Source: Candidatus Thalassarchaeaceae archaeon (GTDB taxonomy: Archaea; Thermoplasmatota; Poseidoniia; Poseidoniales; Thalassarchaeaceae). From it: DNA of 43,713 nt. This document shows positions 42,769 to 43,713 of the stretch, piece by piece; position 1 is the stretch's first letter, and each line of letters starts with the position of its first letter. The translations under genes and the position numbers were made by a program. The stretch spans positions 1-43,713 of the forward strand of contig JAJPRE010000013.1 in NCBI GenBank assembly GCA_023700245.1, in the 5' to 3' direction. The notes beneath the pieces are model-generated. The model was not told the DNA's origin. It made no database searches and worked only from the letters and a program-made list of their open reading frames with translations.

Positions 42769-43614
42769 TTATCTTCCTAGCCATTTCGGAATTTGTCTTT
42801 CTAAAAAAGCTTTGACTCCAATTTCTTTATCTTCTGTGTCAAAGAGTGCTACAAATTCTGAACGCTCTGTAAGGACTCCTTCCGTGAAGGGTAAATCAAG
42901 AGATGCTCTAATGGTCCTTTTTGCTACTTTAATGGTGTAAGGAGATTTTTGGGCTATATTCGTAGCCAAGGACATTGTAGTTAATTCCAAATCATTTGAT
43001 TCCTCCACCTTATTTACTAGACCAATTCTTAATGCTTCTTCGGCCCCAATCATTTCACCAGTCAATACAATTTCCATTGCTTTACCATAGCCTAATAATC
43101 TGCACAACCGTTGAGTACCACCACCACCAGGAATTAGTCCCAATTTTATTTCAGGTTGCCCGAACTTAGAGTCCTTTGATGCGACCCTCATATCGCAAGA
43201 TAGTGCTAATTCAGTACCTCCACCCAATGCAAATCCATCGATCATAGCAATAGTTGGTTTTGATAAATTCCAAATTGCCTCCCAGCCATTATCTTCAAAA
43301 AACGGCCTTACTTGATCAGAATTTTTCCCCTCAAATTCTGAAATATCGGCACCAGCAGCAAACGACTTCGGTTTTTGTTTGGTTCCTTCTGATGCAGGTA
43401 ATGGTAAAGCCCCCTTTATTATAACGACTCTAATATTATCATCAGACTCTGCCCTTTTACATTGATTTTTTATTTCCTCATGCACTTTCATATTTAATGA
43501 ATTTAATTTATTTGGGCGATTAATAGTCCAAATAGAGACCAGCCCACCAGAGGGATTTGAGTTTTCTACAAGGATATCTTCAACCAGTAATACGTCTTCC
43601 ATATATGCCGGCAT
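42769..43614 (-). CDS. Enoyl-CoA hydratase (crotonase)
   Basis: 281 residues. Both catalytic Glu are present: Glu135 in GGGTELAL and Glu155 in GQPEIKLGLIPGGGGTQRL, with oxyanion segments SFAAGADISEF (84-94) and IDGFALGGG. So a true 2-enoyl-CoA hydratase is likely, in contrast to the PaaG-like neighbour. There is a 15-residue insert (PLPASEGTKQKPKSF, 71-85) before the first oxyanion strand. Converges on the aldehyde dehydrogenase gene with 8 bp between. Met5 (43602) is an alternative start. Confidence 0.93.
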   Translation of the reverse strand: MPAYMEDVLLVEDILVENSNPSGGLVSIWTINRPNKLNSLNMKVHEEIKNQCKRAESDDNIRVVIIKGALPLPASEGTKQKPKSFAAGADISEFEGKNSDQVRPFFEDNGWEAIWNLSKPTIAMIDGFALGGGTELALSCDMRVASKDSKFGQPEIKLGLIPGGGGTQRLCRLLGYGKAMEIVLTGEMIGAEEALRIGLVNKVEESNDLELTTMSLATNIAQKSPYTIKVAKRTIRASLDLPFTEGVLTERSEFVALFDTEDKEIGVKAFLERQIPKWLGR

Positions 43615-43653
43615 GCATCATATGGCTTGAATAATACGGTCAAAAATATATTA

Positions 43654-43713
43654 CTAATCTTTTTGATTATTAAATTCATTATTTGGTAATGGAGGAAGAC
43701 CTGGAGGATTTGG
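43654..43713 (-). CDS. C-terminal end of a gene cut by the right edge
   Basis: The minus strand is open from the window edge to TAG 43654, coding PNPPGLPPLPNNEFNNQKD, a Pro/Asn-rich tail. It lies 39 bp upstream of the crotonase start on the same strand. Only 19 codons are visible, so identity cannot be judged and chance openness is possible. Confidence 0.4.
   Translation of the reverse strand, partial: PNPPGLPPLPNNEFNNQKD

Overview
The window looks like a piece of a low-G+C marine archaeal chromosome, most likely a Marine Group II euryarchaeon (Candidatus Poseidoniales). This is inferred from the gene mix: a proteorhodopsin-type retinal protein, 4-demethylwyosine synthase (Taw1), a large archaeal/eukaryal-type isoleucyl-tRNA synthetase, a MutS-like ATPase with helix-hairpin-helix, an archaellin-type class III signal peptide, an archaeal-histone-like protein, and many lipobox proteins. 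Many enzymes look bacterial in type (SelO, two-domain NAD synthetase, PdxH, MsrA, SixA, YbjQ, LemA), which fits the mosaic genomes of that group. No rRNA, tRNA, CRISPR array, transposase or prophage gene was seen; gene density is high and gaps are short and AT-rich.

Layout. 1-4105 (minus): DEAD-box RNA helicase running off the left edge with an Arg/Gly-rich tail, SelO, and a Kv-beta-like aldo-keto reductase. 4200-7721 (plus): M20 amidohydrolase, luciferase-like flavin enzyme, DUF2071 protein, DCC thiol protein. 7729-10828 (minus): MutS-like ATPase and the rhodopsin, separated by a perfect 12-bp hairpin. 10937-12332: PdxH, a 56-residue membrane protein on the other strand, and a SprT-like metallopeptidase. 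12348-19613 (minus): a 1034-residue MORN-repeat/protein-kinase fusion, a membrane-anchored hydrolase, a duplicated histone-fold-like protein, a blue-copper protein, two small proteins (one ribbon-helix-helix) and an SPFH protein. 19753-23978 (plus): two YbjQ-like proteins, Taw1, an S15-type lipoprotein hydrolase and a DUF3147-like membrane protein. 23985-28589 (minus): NAD synthetase, LemA, a GIDE-domain membrane protein and an HMA-DUF4396 protein. 28687-32269 (plus): IleRS and a small CxxC protein. 32312-37316 (minus): DUF4190-like protein, a voltage-gated K+ channel with a zinc ribbon, a lipoprotein, an archaellin/beta-gamma-crystallin chimera, a 4-TM protein and a RimB-like protease. 37409-43713: IMPDH, MsrA, a membrane protein, SixA, two crotonases, an aldehyde dehydrogenase and the tail of a gene cut by the right edge.

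How genes fit together. Light-driven ion pumping (rhodopsin), a K+ channel and a Kv-beta-like reductase point to active membrane energetics. SPFH + RHH + YbjQ pair and LemA + GIDE + HMA-DUF4396 look like two membrane/envelope modules. Two crotonases and an aldehyde dehydrogenase suggest acyl-CoA or aromatic/fatty acid turnover. The most unusual items are the archaellin-crystallin chimera, the MORN-kinase, the doublet histone-like protein and the rhodopsin with lysine at the usual proton-donor site.
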